From assembly GCA_049999765.1 (NCBI GenBank), contig JBNGIQ010008896.1, positions 62,078-111,882 of the forward strand: a stretch of 49,805 nucleotides of DNA, given 5' to 3'. This document shows, one piece after another, positions 36,401-46,724 of the stretch; position 1 is the first letter of the stretch, and each line of letters starts with the position of its first letter. The DNA comes from Phaeoceros laevis (Eukaryota > Anthocerotophyta > Anthocerotopsida > Notothyladales). The position numbers and the translations under genes are program-made. The notes beneath the pieces were generated by a model. The model was not told the origin of the DNA. It ran no database searches and saw only the letters and a program-made list of their open reading frames with translations.

Positions 36401-37824
36401 AAGGACAGTGGCTTCAAGCATTGCTTGGCGCAGTAGGGCTTCTTCAGGTCTGCGCACAACACCTGTCGTTCACATCGCATCTCCAAATTCTGCCTGGCTC
36501 TTTCCTTCTTCTGCCTGTCAGCCTTCATGGTCACCATCGTTCTCCTGAATGTCTCGCAAGCCTCGTTCCGATGAGCGCCTTCTTGCATCCCAGGCACATC
36601 GCCAAATAGGCCCTCTGTGGTCCTTACCACTCCCTCACCAAATTGCCTGCGGCCAAGACAAAATTCTTGAGACAAATTCAAGCAGTGAAGCAAGTCAGGG
36701 TCTTCTTCTTCACCAGCATTCTGCGACAGCTGCTCGCCAATCCCCAGGTCCACCACAGCATTCATGGGCTCCAATTCGGTACTTGATGTTGCTCGGTTTG
36801 TGTCCATCACACGTCCAGCACAACCTGGCGAGGGTGTACAGTCGCCATCAAACGCAAATAGCTTCCATACATCCATGTCCGCCCCTTCACACCCCCCCGC
36901 AGCCTGCGCACACTCCACTCCTCCATCGTCGGTGACTGGCGGCATTGCAAATGTGCGATTACGTCGTCCAGGGGCTGCCGCCACAATCTCCGATAGAGTT
37001 TTGGTTCGCCTCCTCGTCCGTGCCTTTTGAACCGGCGGGGATGGCGACAATTGCACTGGTGACGACCTCCCGGCTGCCCGGTCAGCTGGCATGCTCGTAG
37101 TTGTTAGCTGGCCGTTCAGCTACCGATGTCGCACCGCCCGCCTGCCTTCGCCGATGTTGCACCGCACGCCTGCCTGGTGTGACGTCCCCGCTCCCGGCAC
37201 CTGCCTGGATTGAGGCATCGGCCTGCCGACCTCCTGCTGCATGCCTTGAGCCAGTGCCTGCTTTGAGCCAGGGGCCCGGCAGTTGCCCGGCAACGGCCCG
37301 GCGGCCTGCTCCAACGTCGCACCTCCCGGCTGCCTATGTCGGACCTCCCGGCTGCCGGCTGCTCTGAGGTCGCACCTCCCTTCGGCTCCCGGCTGCTCCG
37401 ATGCACCTCCCGGCTGCCAATGTCACACAGGCAACTTCGCCCGTCGGTTGCGCCACAGAGATGGCGATGTCACCGGAGGAGGGCTCCATGCTGCAGCAGT
37501 CCACACAAGAAGCTGCACCGGTGTGCCTGCCTGCTGGCGATGTGGTCGCCGAACAGGCAGCTTCATCCGCCTGTTCGGCCACATCTCGGCTGGAGTGCGC
37601 AAAATCCCTCGGCGTGCAGGCGGTGTTGTCAGGACGATGACATCACCCGGTGTTGGAGGCCAGTCAGATGCCTCCTCCCATTCGCTATCACCTGCACTGC
37701 CATCAGAAACGGCATGAGCAAAATCCATGATACTGGCACACCATTCATCCTCACTCTGATGCATGTCCCAGTCGTCCGGTGAAAGGAAACCGTCGGCCAC
37801 GAGCTGGGAATCAAAGTCCGCCAT
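33440..37824 (-). pseudogene. DUF7869-like, transposase-like protein, decayed multi-exon gene
   Basis: Family of long eukaryotic proteins, often multicopy, thought to be transposon-derived; function unproven. Minus-strand blocks: acidic start from the ATG at 37824 (MADFDSQLVADGFLSPDD); 37092-36322 with Cys-rich CERQVLCADLKKPYCAKQC; then GLKDAICVRAFRIVFCLG; WHRHFPTVKIPKSNRFSVC with CKVC; after an intron (about 35830-35401) FLGIAIDGMDQKKTELPHF; then LLQLDNTSRENKNTLVLSYL; KVGFLLVGHTHDQIDQMFSR; and near the end FWIAHVLEVGKE with RVHWWRTENLNVYEGRYIPE, a chromo/Tudor-like barrel. The three Asp-containing motifs suggest an RNase H-type nuclease (inference). Lesions: TAA at 36011-36013 and shifts near 36350, 35055, 34555, 34240 and 33905. 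It is divergent from the ParB/methyltransferase-like gene. Confidence 0.75.
37100..37620. repeat. GC-rich degenerate tandem repeat inside the DUF7869-like gene
   Basis: Repeated CACCTCCCGGCTGCC(G/A)ATGTC-like words between the acidic N-terminal exon and the next coding block. Probably intron or low-complexity linker; all frames look open because of base composition. Confidence 0.6.
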
Positions 37825-38774
37825 TGCATGTGAAGCCAATGCACCCAGTGCGGAAAATTGCAGCGGGATTGTGAGCAGGCGACAGGCAACAAGACGGACT
37901 GTGAGCTCTCTATAACTTCCAAGTCCAAGTATTGCACTGAAAGTGGAAGGACCAAATATCCAGAATGTGTGTGAAAGAGGCATGGACGTGTCTAGTTCAC
38001 ACTGTCCACCTCGAGATTTGACGAAAATTCTCTGATAGCCATTAATGACCGTATATGGCCTCGGATTATAAGTTGTGCCAAAGAATATCCTGCACCACGT
38101 CATGGTATAGCCAGTTTATTAGTGGCGCAAACGAACTATACGTAAAAAGTGACTGTATTCATGTAAAATACGCAATAATTGGCAAAATGCGGCGAAAGCC
38201 AAAAAAATGGCAAAACAAGTTGTGCCACTAGAATCTAGAATAAAACCACCGAATATGCTAGCACAACGATTCGCCACGATTCGCCAAAGGTGCCGCCACT
38301 TACCACCGGCGTTATTAAAATAACGACAAATACCTCCAAAATCTGGCTGTCTGGGGGCCCCATTGCGTAAATGCGTTCCATCTTTAGGTGCTCACCCCGG
38401 GCGCCCGATTCATGCCGATGGCAGGCGCCGATGCCAGCAGCCTCTGGCGATGGATTCTTCGGCACGAGAGGCCGCGAGAGTCCGCGAGGGCCTGAGAAAG
38501 GGCACGCAGGACTTTTGGCGACCTGGATGCCCTGCAAGCCACACACACCCGCCGCACATGTCAGGATATCCCGTGCAATTTTGAGAGCATGCCACACACC
38601 AAACTGCTGTGAAGTCGACGTCACCCCCCTCCCTGCCCCGCCTCCCTGCCCGGCCTCCCTGCCCCGCCTCCCTTCTGTGCTCTTCCGCTCCGCTTCCCTT
38701 CTGTGCTCTGCCGCTCCGCCTCCCTTGTGTGCTTGGCCGCTCGCCTGCCTTCACACCCTCCTCCGCTCGTTGCT
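37825..38774. promoter_or_regulatory. Divergent 5' region between the DUF7869-like and ParB/methyltransferase-like genes
   Basis: About 950 bp separate the two candidate starts. The right part (38620-38760) is a pyrimidine-rich tract with repeated CCGCCTCCCT words just before the ATG at 38775, like a pyrimidine-patch core promoter. The left part carries minus-strand open frame upstream of the ATG at 37824. Confidence 0.4.
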
Positions 38775-41464
38775 ATGGTGGCTCCGCTTGTGGCATCAGC
38801 TGGTGCAGGGAATCGGCCTTCCCTTAGGCCTAGCTCTGGCCATGGTTCCGTCCACGGCTGGCTGGAGGCACTGGGTCGTCGTAGCAGGAGAACATCCCCC
38901 CCTAGGCCTGATCATCCTCAGCAGGATGCTGCTAGAGGGGACAAGGCGACGAAACGGAGTGCTAGCGGTGGCGCAGCAGGCACGGAATCCACTGGAGATT
39001 CACCATCTGCAACATCTAAGAGAGGAAGGAAGTCGGCGAGCAAGGACAAGAGCAGTGCCGTCGATGGCACCTACCGCACCAGTCCTCCCAAGACCCCTGA
39101 GTTCAAGTCGCCCTACAACATGGCAAACATCAAGGTCATCAAAACGTTGATAGAAGTTACAAGGAAATTTGACTACGTTGGCCGCCCTTGGAGTGTGCAG
39201 GTTGCAGTGCCCGAGAAGTCCCTCTTCCTCTATGTTTCTAGGAAAGGCAACACATTGCCTACAACCCAGAAAGCTTTTGCGGGATCGGTTGTCTTCACGC
39301 AGCTTGCTCACATTCGAGGTGATTCAGTCATGTTTATGCTCGTTGCATGGGGGCCGACGGCATCAATTCGGGGGGACCCGACCACCTCAAATTGTTCCAT
39401 CTGTCCATCAAAGACTTGGATTTGGCAGCGTGCCAACGAGCAGAGCTTCGTGATGCGCTGCATGTCGCAATGATAGAAAAACATGTAAGTGTTTCCAGTT
39501 GATATGCAGTTAAGTCCTGACTAGTTAGTTGACTGCATGTCATGGCATGAGGATAGTTAGTTAACCGAAATGTTAGCTGGGTGCATGTCATGGCATGCGG
39601 TTTGCATGGGATGTTAGGTAGTTTGGTAGGTAGGTTAATAAAAACCTGTATGTGTTCACACGATTCGCAGGCAGTATACATGGATCGCCATTTCACATTG
39701 CGATGCACGAAGCAGCACTCACCTGCATCGCGGAGAACATTGCTTGGAAGAAGACCTCCTCGCCACTGCCTGCAGCAGGGCATCATGGTGCGGATGTTCC
39801 CGGGCGTCCGGCAAGCGCAGGTGCGGATCTTCCCGGGCGTCCGGCTAACGCAGGTGCGGTTGCTCCCGGGCGGCTGGAGCATCCAAATGCAACTCGGACA
39901 GCAAGCGGCAGCAGGACGGGCCATGAGCAGGGAAGCCAGGAAGATGATCCTGTGCCTGTTGCCTCAGATGCATATCAGTCGATGCAGGCGGACAGCGAGG
40001 AGTCGGACAGTGGGGACGGGAGGATGGTCGTCAAGATGGAGAGGGCGGGGAGGACGGGGAGGCAGCGGAGGCAATCCACCTCCATGCAGGGTCACAGGAT
40101 CGGCTGCACTTGGGGTCCTTCCAGACTCCTAGCAGGAGTGCCCAGAATCGCAACCCAATGAAGGCACACAGCAGCCATGCGTCTGAGAGTTCCAAACAAG
40201 CTGAAGCGGCAGGTAGGATGCGTGTCACCAAGAAGAAGGGCCGAAGCGGAAAAGGAAAGCAGTGGCTGAGGTGTCAGCGGATGAGGACGGAGGGGACGGT
40301 GGATCTGAAGGGGGCCGAGATAGCAGAAGCCATCGCGGCTCCCTCATGAAGCGTGTGACTGGAGGCAGCAAGAGATTCAAAGTGGATGCTGCAGTTGTCA
40401 CCGACGAGGACCGGCTGAGCAGACAGGTGGTGGAAGGGGCAATAGTCGAAACTCGCAAGACAGCCAGGGGCAAAAAAGTTTCGGAGACAACCTTGTTGCT
40501 GCACATCGAGAATTTGCAGCCTGCAAGTGACCTTCCAAGGTCACAGGTCCGCAGAGTGGACAGGTCATGGGTCAATGCTTTGCGAAGGAAAATAAAGAAG
40601 GAGCATGTTGATGCCGGTGTTTTGCCAATTGTTGTGCTCGTGGATCCTTATGACTGTGATGATGTGCAGGATTTTCTGTGGGATGATTACCATGCAGTGA
40701 AGTACAGCTACTACGTGCTAGGGGGCGACCATTCATTCCTTGCCCGTAAAGAGCTGCATATGTTGTATCCCGATTGTGAAGATCATATGTACATGCAGGG
40801 GTTCTTTTATGTTGGTTTGACAGAGGAGGAGATGTGTATCGTTGCCACAGACCATAATGTGGTGCCTGATCAAAGGAAGAGATGTTCATTCATTGAAAGG
40901 GTGCGGTACATCAAAGATGAGGTGGACATCAGGGTGAGGGATTGCCTTCCTCTATCCATGATGTGGAAGTTGGACATCTATCAGAGGCTAGGAGTGGTGC
41001 CTACTAGCGACGGAGAATCACCCTCAAAACAGCAAAAGCAGAAGCTGGTTGACCGCATGACACTCGAGTATTGTCTTGCAACTGTGTCGAGTGAAGTATG
41101 GAGCTACTTGGACAAAATCTTTGAGAAGTGGGATTGGAAGGAGGTGAAGGACCAGGAAGGGTGTGGAAACAAACCTAAAAGAGGTGGCGGTAGGGAGGTG
41201 GATAAGCCTATTCCGATGAATGTCTGGAAAGGATTCCAAGGAATAGAGAAAAGTGCAACTGGTGACAAGAATTTAATTCGAGCTTGCATGCAGGTTTTGA
41301 GCGGTGAGTTTAGTTTGAAAGAGATGCAAGCATGGCTTGAAAACTGCAAGAAGTTGAACATCATACAGGCAGCCATGGTGAAGCAACTGCAGTGTGATGA
41401 CTGGGACGAAACCCGGGGGAGATATCCGAACCATACCACATATGACATCGTGTCAAGGTTTTAG
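38775..41464 (+). pseudogene. ParB/Srx-like domain protein, N-terminal part of copy B (several frameshifts)
   Basis: Start ATG at 38775 gives a basic disordered N-terminus (TSKRGRKSASKDKSS) and a folded unit (KSPYNMANIKVIKTLIEVTR, GRPWSVQVAVPEKS). A missing G in the run near 39350 shifts the frame before AELRDALHVAMIEKH and a GTAAGT donor at 39485. The next exon starts near 39670 (FHIAMHEAALTCIAENIAWK) and contains three PGRPA(S/N)AG repeats; further shifts fall near 40050 and 40240. From about 40241 (PKRKRKAV, likely nuclear signal) one frame runs to 41464. Its residues resemble a ParB N-terminal fold: LLLHIENLQPASDLPRSQ, WVNALRRKIKKEHVDAG, LPIVVLVDPYD, and YYVLGGDHSFLARKEL in place of the usual GxHRxxAxxEL. 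About 200 further residues are unrecognised. The TAG at 41462 may be skipped by splicing to 42298. Confidence 0.6.
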
Positions 41465-41489
41465 CTGCAGTTTGCCGAAGCGGTATGCC

Positions 41490-42200
41490 TCAAGTGTGTT
41501 TTTAGATTTCGTGTGATCTTTGGATATCGTAAGAGCTTTGGATTTCGTTGTGCCCTGGATTTCGAAACACCGCTGCATTTCGTATGAGCACTTGATTTCA
41601 TATTCTCAGGTTTCATATGAGCACTGGATAGCTAGGATGATTGGCTGTCAAGCCTTTTCGTGTTCTTGGATTTCGTAACAACCAAGCTTTTTCGTGTTTA
41701 CAGATTTCGTAACAGCCAAGCTTGTTCGTGTTTTCAGATTTCGTATGAGCACTGGATGCCCGGGACGCTTGGCTGTCCAGCTTTTTCGTATGTTCAGATG
41801 TCGTATGAGCACTGGATGCCCGGGACGCTTGGCTGTCTGGACAGCTTTTTCATATTTTCAGATGTCGTATGAGCTGCTTGCCTGTCCAGCTTGTTCGTAT
41901 TTTTAGATGTCGCATGAGCTGCTTGCCTGTCCAGCTTGTTCGTATTTTCAGATGTCGTATGAGCTGCTTGACATGTTGGCTGCTTGGCTGTACATGTGTA
42001 GATGCTAATGTGTAGATGCCTGGATGATAATGTGAAGATGCTTGGCTATACATGTAGATGCTAAGTGTAGATGCTTGACTGTACATGTGTAGATGCTAAT
42101 GTGTAAATGCTTGTGTGTATAGATGCTTGGCTGCACAGGTGTATTCGCTAATCTGTAGATGCGTGGATGCCAATCTGTAGATGCTAATGCTCAGATACAT
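41490..42200. repeat. Tandem repeats in the intron between ParB-like and methyltransferase-like parts
   Basis: 41490-41970: about ten imperfect units of 45-75 bp with TTTCGTATGAGCACTGGATG and GGCTGTCCAGCTTTTTCGTA cores. 41985-42190: shorter units of 15-30 bp with TGTAGATGCTAATG and GATGCTTGGCTGTACA. Non-coding; they separate the TAG at 41462 from the CAG acceptor at 42295-42297. Confidence 0.85.
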
Positions 42201-42297
42201 CACCCTGGATGCCTGGGCTGTTTTTTACAAGTTATGTTGAGTTTGTGTGCTATATCTTACACATGTGTTTTTGTGGGCTGGCCAGAAAGCGAAGGAT

Positions 42298-42641
42298 GTG
42301 GGCAAGAGTGCAGTCCTGCCTCGAAAATTCAACGAGCTCATCAAGAGAGCCAAATCTTGGTATCTTCAGCAGGAAGACCAACGGCAGCTTATGGGGAGGG
42401 ACAATGATGATGTGGTTGAGTATTACCGAGATGATACGAGCCAGGCAAAAAATGTATGTATCTTGTGTTCAATGAGGACATTGTTCAGATGAGCAGGTAT
42501 TCAAAGCCGCGACTGTTCAACTTACTTTGTTTAGACCTGCCAAGAGGGTCGGGACTTGAAGGGACTAGCCATGACAACCGGTTTACTAGCGAGCAACTTG
42601 AGAGCATTGTTGTTTCATTTGCTAACATAACGACGGCTATT
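42298..42641 (+). pseudogene. Methyltransferase-like domain, first half, copy B
   Basis: Exon after the acceptor GGCCAG at 42292-42297: AKDVGKSAVLPRKFNELIKR, EDQRQLMGRDNDDVVEYYRD, then a one-base loss in the A run at 42449-42454 shifts the frame to YLVFNEDIVQM and LLCLDLPRGSGLEG (DLPRG at 42534-42548, position of catalytic motif IV). It ends at SFANITTA, exactly where homology with copies A and C jumps to 45196. Confidence 0.7.
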
Positions 42642-45195
42642 GTGTGTGTTCAAAACATACAGCCACAATGCCAAAGAAAGTGACATTGCCATGTTCATTG
42701 CCCCCGAGGAGGACCTGACAGCATGCAATGGTTTTGGCCTGGCAGGAGATGTTAGGACAGCTTGGTATCAAGGACAAATCGCTTCCTTTGCAAAACAATG
42801 TCTAAAATATGTTGCTAGGAATGTCACTCAAGCAAGACATAGCTAGGATATTTTTCTGCCAAGATACTGTCGAGGCAAGCACTAATGCTGCTAAAATGTC
42901 CATGTACAGGATTCTATGGGGCCTGCCACCAAGCTGCAAAGTCTGGATCAGGAGGTGGGCAAGCGCCTCGTGGTCTGCGTTCCCCAGGCTGTAGCAGGAC
43001 CAAGTGTCTAGCAGGTAGGATGGCACAGTTGCGATTGGTGCAAAACCTCCAAAATGGCTTAGAAGTACTGGGTAGATCAGCTGCAAAAGGATCTCATACA
43101 TGGAGTATTAGCGTAACTGCCAAATGGACGCTGGTTTCAGCAATCAGGCCAAGAGAATACTGAAAGAGACTACAAAAGACCTCGGTATAGTATATCCCAA
43201 ACACGAATTCTTGATTTGGAAATGTAGAAGAACTGACTGTGACTTACAAAAGACTGTCATTTCGAATCGGTTTGCCAGGTTTCCACTTACAACCAAGGAG
43301 GACCTAAAGTCAAGAAAATCAGCTTGTTGCAAAAAGGTCTGGTCGGCAGCAAACCAAGCTGGACTAGAATCCTTAACACAATCATGTAGGAGCATGAAGG
43401 TTACTCATGCCTGTGTCTCTCCTTCATCAGTGCCAAGAGACTTCACTGCTAGGTTTCTGGAGGGCCCATGGCAGACCTAGTCCTTTCATGGCGTGTGCAA
43501 CACATGGTTAGTAGCTACAGCAAAGCTAGTCTATTCCTGTTCAACTATTTCAAGCTAAGAACATGTATTCAGCAAGCATAAGGTATAGGAACCTGTTCAG
43601 CCATGTATGACTGCTAGGCTTCACTCTCCCACGATACAATCTTCAGAACTTCAGAGCTTGAAATTGTTTGGTGTAGACTGTTGTGAGAATGAAAAAAGGT
43701 AACGGCAAACAGTGTTGTGACAGGGAAAGGAAATGGCAAATGGACCGAACAACGATTCTGGTGTTTTCTTGAAGGGCTTGTACTGACCAAAATGTAAGTG
43801 GTGCTAAGCACGACAGTAATATGTGAGGACAAGTAGGTAGCTGACAGAGCAAATTGTACAACAAGGCTGTTGTACTCGTGAAAAAGGAAGACACAAAAAA
43901 TGCACAATACCGAGGGCAAGGTATGGTGAAAATGTAACCGAATATGAAGGGTGGGAGGAAGGCTAGTAACACAGTAGACTGGTAATGAGGCAGACTGGTA
44001 GACTGGTAAAAAGGCAGCTGAAGGTATTGTATCTAAGACAGGGTGTACTGGAGGCAAAATGTTGAGAGGCAGAGCTGTTGTTTGTATGCAGGAGTGTGAG
44101 CAAAGGGCTAAAGCAGCGGGACAGGACTTGGAGGAGAACAGAAGGAGTGATACTGCTGAGGACAAGGACAGTGTAAGGCACAAAACAGCTGTAGTTAGTG
44201 CGGCTGCAAGCTGAACAAAAGGCAAAAAATGAAGGCAAGAGCTTAAACGAGAGCTAGAGGACAGAAGCTGGAACGAAAGAAAGAAAGAACGCAAGTGCTT
44301 GGAGGCAGTTGGGGACTGATAGCAGGGTTGAGGAGTTGGTTTATGTAGCAGGGAGGAGGGAGAAGCGTATTGATTAGGAGAGAAAGGCGGGAGTCAAAAA
44401 TAGGCTGAGATATGTTGTCTAATTTAGAGGGTTGTCTGGCAGGGCAACATGATTGCCTGGCTTGCCAGAGGGACTGAATAATCTGGCCATGGCGGCAGCA
44501 CGGGTTGGTGGAGCCTCCAGCCAAGTCCAGCCACCTGTACATCAGGGTTAAAAAAGCAATGATCTCATGTCCCAAAATACTGAGCACCCCCAAGCATTAA
44601 ATGTTGTCTCTATTGTTGCTTTTAGTAAGGCCCTGATTTTTTTGAGGCCAACAAATGAGACTGTAAGGCAGCAGTATAAGTAAGGGATTGAGAACATTGT
44701 TACCAAGCTAGAGCTTACGCGTAATTGCTTTTGTGATAATACTTGCACAATGTAGAGCCCGTAGGCGCTTGTATAGAGAATGAGCTATTCCGTTCCCGTT
44801 ATCGTGGCACTTCAGTCCGTTATGTACAAGTAATGTGCAGTGGTATCTGCAACCTTGTAAAAAGCTCTGTCTGGCACTCAGTTGGGTGAGCTATAGACAT
44901 GTGTGCACGAGGAGGACTCTCATTCGTTGTATGCCTGTATGCTCGTCAAGGCAATCATAAAGCATGGATATTAGGCATAGAGAACATCAAAGGCCACCCG
45001 TTGTATTATAACCCTATAGGATTCCACATGTTCAAGAAGTAACGAATGACATTTGCTCATAGCCAGCTAAGATGAGTTAACACAAAACTTACATTTTCTC
45101 TTTTTGCATCGAAAAAACCAAGATACACAGCCAAAAGCTACATAGCCACACCTCACACTGAAAGTGTGTGTGTGATGTTTGAGGAGGTTAACGGT
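42642..45195. other. 2.55-kb intron or insertion splitting methyltransferase copy B
   Basis: Copies A and C have no interruption here. A donor at GT|GTGTGTTC (42642) and the acceptor CCCATTTAG|GG would join in frame (AIVDVWRAVLFH), so an intron is possible; an inserted element is the alternative. Inside, 42640-42846 and 43124-43480 have weakly coding frames I cannot identify. The 226-codon minus frame 43614-44294 is Leu/Ser/Cys-rich low complexity and unlikely to be real. Confidence 0.5.
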
Positions 45196-46144
45196 CCCAT
45201 TTAGGGATGTGTGGAGGGCTGTGCTGTTCCATAGCATTGATAATACAAATGTGGTTTGAAAGGTTCTTAGAGATCATTGCAATGGAGGCATACAAACCTG
45301 CGTGTGGGAAAAAAATAATCTTGCACCATGCGAGGCAGGAAGTATGTATGAGTCCACAGACCTTTTCACAATTGCATGTTCTTCTAGTAGCAATGATGTT
45401 GTCGCATATATGTTTGTTTGGGATGAAGCAAATGAAGAGGATGGTGCAGCAGGATGCACCAACGTGTTCAAGGAGGCAGCAGTTATGCACAAGCTGTGCT
45501 ACAGCATTCTGGATTCAAAGGTGGTAAGCCCATATCAAAAGCCCATTCAACTCATGTCCAAGCTTGTGAATTGGTTTTCTTCCGCAGGAGACTGGGTGGT
45601 TGATGGATGCGCAGGCACTGGAAGCACCATGGTTGCTGCTTTGCAGTCTGGAAGAAATTGTGTGGCTATTGAGGTCGACCCACGGTGTGCACAATTCATA
45701 CCAATTCGTGTGGCCAGCTTGGAGACGCTGCCCAATGCAGATGAGGAGGTTGGGGAAGCAGCTTGGACAGCAAATTCTCAGTCATTCCGGAAGGAGCCAA
45801 GCTTCGTGACTGGCCTGGGATCAGGGCAAGCCATGTATGCATCAGTGCAGGCGGTGGGGGCGGACAAGCAGCGCAAAGGGAAGGTGCGGCCACAACAGCA
45901 GGGTGTGAATGCCGTCCTTGGAAGCGTGCCGGCACAGCAGTTGGTCGAGACAGTGGCACCGATTGATAGCCATGGCGACAGCGGCGCCTCTGCAGATGAT
46001 TCCCAAGACCCCTTGGAGGACGACACCGATAATGGTATCCCGCCTGCACCTCCGAATACAGAAAGGACGGATCCATGCCATCCCCAGCTAGGCGACAGCC
46101 TTCTGGAGGAGACGGAGCGTTATGACGGTGGTGGCGGCAGGTAG
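45196..46144 (+). pseudogene. Methyltransferase-like domain, second half, copy B
   Basis: Homology resumes with DVWRAVLFHSIDNTNVV, then a TGA at 45257-45259 where the copies have Arg (CGA to TGA fits). Then KVLRDHCNGGIQTCVWEKNN, VVSPYQKPIQLMSKLVNWF, and motif I WVVDGCAGTGSTMVAALQSG (DGCAGTG at 45602-45622), followed by RNCVAIEVDPRCAQFIPIRV. The acidic Ala/Gly-rich tail ends at 46144. From 45260 on the frame is clean, the best-preserved part of the family in this window. Confidence 0.8.
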
Positions 46145-46724
46145 TTAGGTGGTTTTTTGTGTCCTGGTCCCGGTAGACCAGGAAATTTTTTTTTCCCCAT
46201 GTAACGGTGGCGGCAGTGTAGGTTTTTGTAAGTTGGCATCCCAGTTAGCCAGGAAAGCGAACGGCCAGAGTTTTAAAAACACCAAGTAACCGGTATCGTG
46301 TCCGCATGTCCGGGGAACTTGACTCTTTGTTTTTTTAAAAAGCTCGAAATCGAATTTCGTTTAAATGAACAGGTGTCTCAAAAAAAAAACAGACTGCATG
46401 TCCGCGCGAATAGGCCTTTTTCACCAAGACACCTTGGCCATTTTGGCAGTTTAGGGGGTTTGGCGAGGGCACGTTTTAGGAACGAGGAGCCGTTCCCGGG
46501 CCCCAGGAGACCTTGTTAAAATGTTAGCGCAATAGAATGAGCTACGAAAACCCATTGTTGTGCTGCTGCTGCGAAAACCTGCTGCTGGTACGTATGCTGG
46601 TGCTGCTACAAAATGTTGCTGGATTCTTATTTTGTGTAGACATGGCTGTATATTTGTTGCTGCTCCTAGCTAGGTCACCGGGTACCCGGGATACACAGCT
46701 ACAAACTTGAGCTTGTTCTCTGCG
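46145..46724. other. Spacer between methyltransferase copies B and C
   Basis: Directly after the copy B stop is a perfect hairpin (CCTGGTC-CCGGTA-GACCAGG, about 46163-46182). Around 46502-46518 lies CCCAGGAGACCTTGTTA, which matches 2430-2446 downstream of copy A with one mismatch. The remainder, with GCTGCTGCTG repeats, looks like the intron preceding copy C. Confidence 0.5.

Noticed and set aside
37101-37367. Plus-strand Pro/Cys-rich open frames
   Set aside because: Generated by the GC-rich tandem repeat in all frames; no family resemblance.
43614-44294. 226-codon minus-strand open frame
   Set aside because: Leu/Ser/Cys-rich low complexity without any motif, in the interruption of copy B; base composition explains it.
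32467-46520. Terminal inverted repeats of a DUF7869-ParB/MTase element
   Set aside because: I compared both sides by eye and found no convincing inverted match; the ends remain undefined, so no mobile_element feature was called for the whole unit.
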